From a virus: DNA of 20,399 nt. This document shows, piece after piece, positions 19,501-20,399 of this stretch. Numbering within the stretch: position 1 is the first letter of the stretch; every line of letters starts with the position of its first letter. A model generated the notes under the pieces. That model saw only the letters and a program-made list of their open reading frames with translations, made no database searches and was not told the origin of the DNA. Both the position numbers and the translations under genes were made by a program. Location of the stretch: positions 1 through 20,399 of the IMG/VR virus record IMGVR_UViG_3300037175_000183; one strand, 5' to 3'.

Positions 19501-20399
19501 CCAAACTGTTCGTGGATCGCCGCGTCGACCGCGCGCCGGTTTGCTTCACGCGGTTCTCTACTGATACGCCGGGTGAATATCTTTACAGGCAGACCCTTGC
19601 TGATTCGGTCACGAACGAGGTTTGCGATGTCGCCTTCGATCGGTGGGCCAATTGGGTGAACCGTCTCGTCGGAACTCCCCGGGGCATTGGCCGGTGCCGG
19701 GGCTTCCTTTGTGGCCAGACGCATTCCGCTCTCCGGAACGTCGTTCAGCTTGGAGCCGTTGGCAAGGGTGACCCGGCCGCGCCGTGGCTGGCCGTTCACT
19801 CCGCCGTTATAGTAATCAAGTGTCGCTGGCTGCCAATTGCCGTCGGCGGTGCGCAATTCAATCGCCGTCTTCTGGCGGCCTTCCATGAACGGCGACTTTG
19901 TAGCCGCAGGCGGCGCAGGCGCGCGCGGCGCTAGGTCAGTGGGCCTTGCGGCTCTGGGGCTTCCGCCGCCTGAGTTGGGTTCGGCTGCTGTTCGTCCTGT
20001 TGGGGGGGCTGGAGCGCGGAGGGTAGATTTTCCGGCGGCGCGCTGAGGTACGACTGCATTCGGTCGCGCAGTCGGCGTTTCTTGTCGTTTGGCGGCGGCT
20101 GTGGAGCCTTTGAGGTTGAGAAGTTCGTCGATACCATTCCGGAATTCCTCGTCACTAAGTTTACTCCCGAATGCGTTATTGAAAGCGTCGAACGCCTGCC
20201 CGCCGCCAAATATTCTGGCTTCGTCCGGCAGGTTTTGGTTGGCGTCTTTAGCGAAAGCCTCAAACTTGGCGCGCACAGCGTTTGGTTTTTCGTCCAGCAC
20301 GCGCACCAGGGCATCCACCAGCGGGTTGCGGCCCGGTCCAAACATGTCGCGCTGGTTTACGGTCAGTTCGACCGTCGAGCCACGCTGAGCAATCGAAGC
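13596..20399 (-). CDS. Giant polyvalent phage protein, partial (at least 2267 codons in window)
   Basis: One uninterrupted frame runs from the window edge to 13596; 18 codons upstream of the first ATG (20345) are still open and that ATG has no ribosome site, so the true start lies outside. Numbered from that ATG: 1-80 small helical domain; 80-230 linker; 231-335 HAD-like domain; 336-430 linker; about 540-620 region with REELAHRWQ, possibly a degenerate zincin; 735-790 linker with a 15-residue repeat; 810-1290 a large-polyvalent-protein domain with NVLGHIRFNDRTG, EELQSDWHQKGREKGY and YDGISWTPGKKQAERYDLS; 1390-2100 a long helical region (EHLLLFSPDFTKARIQF) like LPD38; 2100-2249 charged helices. 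Such proteins are often ejected with DNA and protect it. Confidence 0.88.
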   Translation of the reverse strand, partial: ASIAQRGSTVELTVNQRDMFGPGRNPLVDALVRVLDEKPNAVRAKFEAFAKDANQNLPDEARIFGGGQAFDAFNNAFGSKLSDEEFRNGIDELLNLKGSTAAAKRQETPTARPNAVVPQRAAGKSTLRAPAPPTGRTAAEPNSGGGSPRAARPTDLAPRAPAPPAATKSPFMEGRQKTAIELRTADGNWQPATLDYYNGGVNGQPRRGRVTLANGSKLNDVPESGMRLATKEAPAPANAPGSSDETVHPIGPPIEGDIANLVRDRISKGLPVKIFTRRISREPREANRRAVDAAIHEQFGVSLPITDVKTAGDGAIYDDSSNVEHNTGRILSHTTNPGDEGKPILVDLDGTLRKSIPSGVTSPGVPPGGEAITERGIEGGQGTSTAGQPNGAVPTEVGRQPQRGGAVEPVATREAEPAPTRAAEEPRDAEAVRREPAAADPEWSGTRGAHMQERLLAKGKFDRELSRAKASTEPENIVRAQANPIQLHGVQVAQLNADAFQFLSERLSPGVDWPGVFLDRRSASKWVAEIGARASKLRQEGMGAAADAAKKLQLALDGIREPDGSIVLLREDYNDSTIREELAHRWQTKTDLRGSYAQTEVSQRPEFEEVNQRLRDIGYDLSPEDQATELIAKALAGDPAMKWTPEQQNAVVSATLHAAIDEMGSGVLDDMAPYDPAVKTSVEEAKQYGKESNARTGGEAVRGVVETPDEGLSQVGRKQGSDLSEEPRNRPAGPGGQRGISEGRAAEGELGTFQRAPKPPASRALPGMERDIEAQRDAAAEEQGRQLTERLRAPRPPISRAAGIMERESPLFRDTDAGGQGSLFQRAIKDEETKTQNPWFLKSAKVIDAKMRGPMPGDALLHMLENNGVKPDEIKWSGLEDLRGEKRVTPDEVKEYLAVNATKINEVDKSAKTKGQDTRYASYVLPGGENYHELLLKLPDVERIPLGNPSFRQASFHGPHWDEPNVLGHIRFNDRTGPNGEKLLHIEELQSDWHQKGREKGYDIDPIENGSVLLTKPFKNEIDTGWAKPSDSVLRSTGGEGSAEVFSSEVEARAAARRFLAEVEGRPTSSTRGMTIPDAPFKKTWPELLFKRMVRYAAENGYDGISWTPGKKQAERYDLSKQVSEITYRGNDRLIVRGTNGSVIHNDIVPPEKLPDVIGKEAAQKLLAMEPTHGSDDVSIGAKSRRLYPEDLKVGGEGMTGFYDKIVPDMANKIGKQFGAKVGTTEIQVAAEKGAEAAHIVPATLGGFKVADAADHTLAGPFDTRAEAEDEVDRMKKSGPLAVQYLPVTDEMRGRVMSEGQPLFTKSAKGPGRADEDDAARMAREGLPLKEERPKPRETTATTGNHDIDKGIDETIDELGKLPKRKMSASEHMDQAVDAATKGVTEKTEAVKGAFAGVKGAAAGAWSTWCTPPAWSDYRQSLSDLRSAEFKAARQVDVYQKTLVKVAPSERERNAITIYGEAESAAQLKHWQMAARAIPNIPKEAVRAFDDALKLTPEQKSVAEAHRDYYSQQLKILTDAGLLPTGASNYTMHMFASDPETLSRLNSVTNLNELSPNPSFLNKRVYPSFFEAIKNGEKPTTLDAGKILSAYHDAFTKTFMTRSFIRSLIYGNAKDGRPLAILESRAGTTVLDKKGTSGARILKQPKRPEDMSDYVRDPAGQMKNFTWELTDEDREMLAPGYSQMPKDEQSKLFGPDDPRFPVPAGKVLALRGDILLHPEVAKQVHDLVTKSWFKTKPGKTWGAMTGPERVEEGARLGLNAIGTAGATAKGVILYGSGFHQVQLSVHSMEHLVNPFRLPSMDEQANNPIVLEGVAHGLNLLNIDTTGVLSTLPGMGTYHRYLFRDYIPRLKAEMYKQAFARNMERFGGAKDGKAATMTRDEIHLLTAQQANAAFGGLDPAFFEQLNRMNNKTYQAIEHLLLFSPDFTKARIQFAAQGIGEIPRLAARVAAKPFKSTQTPPPLHTEQLAALLRGALVMYGICRITNAVINRDQGAKGAHWDWQDALVVVTPKSWGVLGDKHIGLRMVQGDMMELIKNPVTWAYNRLNPATLRPAIEFLTGRDNFGRQESKMNFAKNYLKQMAPIQVQKLFTTSDEGWVDSLFTSAGLQLGNYRSPLEQEAHELRLSDIPDRPGTEEKMDEARANVQEVKKLRDAGAIGDNPSAWPEPAQKMVDDIRDKVANGKMSSRAASTIILRAGMTEFQYDVLHLSMDDAMSIWNKAGAGERAELKDVITEKASRSLEATAKDKGIDATNELEARLKDKGITVGPQ

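Overview
The window reads as a stretch of a tailed double-stranded DNA phage or prophage (Caudoviricetes). It has large and small terminase subunits, a giant multi-domain phage protein, dense tiny genes with ATGA overlaps, and many typical phage accessory genes. The likely host is an Acidobacteriota bacterium. That inference rests mainly on a receiver-like protein (10573-10974) whose framework matches the response regulators common in that phylum. No tRNA, rRNA, CRISPR array, insertion sequence, integrase or attachment site was seen.

Layout: (1) 54-592, plus strand: two small proteins, one with a membrane segment. (2) 5748 down to 477, minus strand: a compact early/accessory operon. It runs from a ribbon-helix-helix regulator through a duplicated gene fragment, a small ORF, an ASCH-like protein, a Cys-rich protein, a DUF1064-type nuclease, an unknown protein, a Fis-type DNA-binding protein and a RelA/SpoT-type HD hydrolase. 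After a 273-base AT-rich gap come a Gp37/Gp68 (DUF5131) protein and a second HD phosphohydrolase. The gap holds a cluster of DnaA-box-like sites and two inverted repeats and is the best origin candidate. (3) 5816-11164, plus strand, divergent from operon 2: three small Cys-rich proteins, GroES, an exported protein, full-length GroEL, a two-helix membrane peptide, two conserved phage proteins, a degenerate receiver protein and a small helical protein. (4) 20399 down to 11129, minus strand: a giant polyvalent protein of at least 2267 codons that is open at the window edge, then TerS and TerL.

In functional terms, block 4 is packaging plus a probable virion or ejected protein. Block 3 brings a complete phage chaperonin pair. 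Block 2 holds small regulators and nucleotide- or DNA-acting enzymes, including a candidate alarmone hydrolase. Blocks 2 and 3 are driven outward from the 5749-5815 region, and blocks 3 and 4 converge with a 36-base overlap at 11129-11164.

The observations most worth following up are the chaperonin pair with a remodelled GroEL apical loop; the HAD-like domain with permuted motif order inside the giant protein; the 12-bp-phased DnaA-like boxes; the partial tandem duplication upstream of the ASCH gene; the perfect 13-bp hairpin inside the start of the receiver gene; and the alternate-frame ORFs lying under linkers of the giant gene. All family assignments come from reading the translated sequence by eye; no database search was possible.
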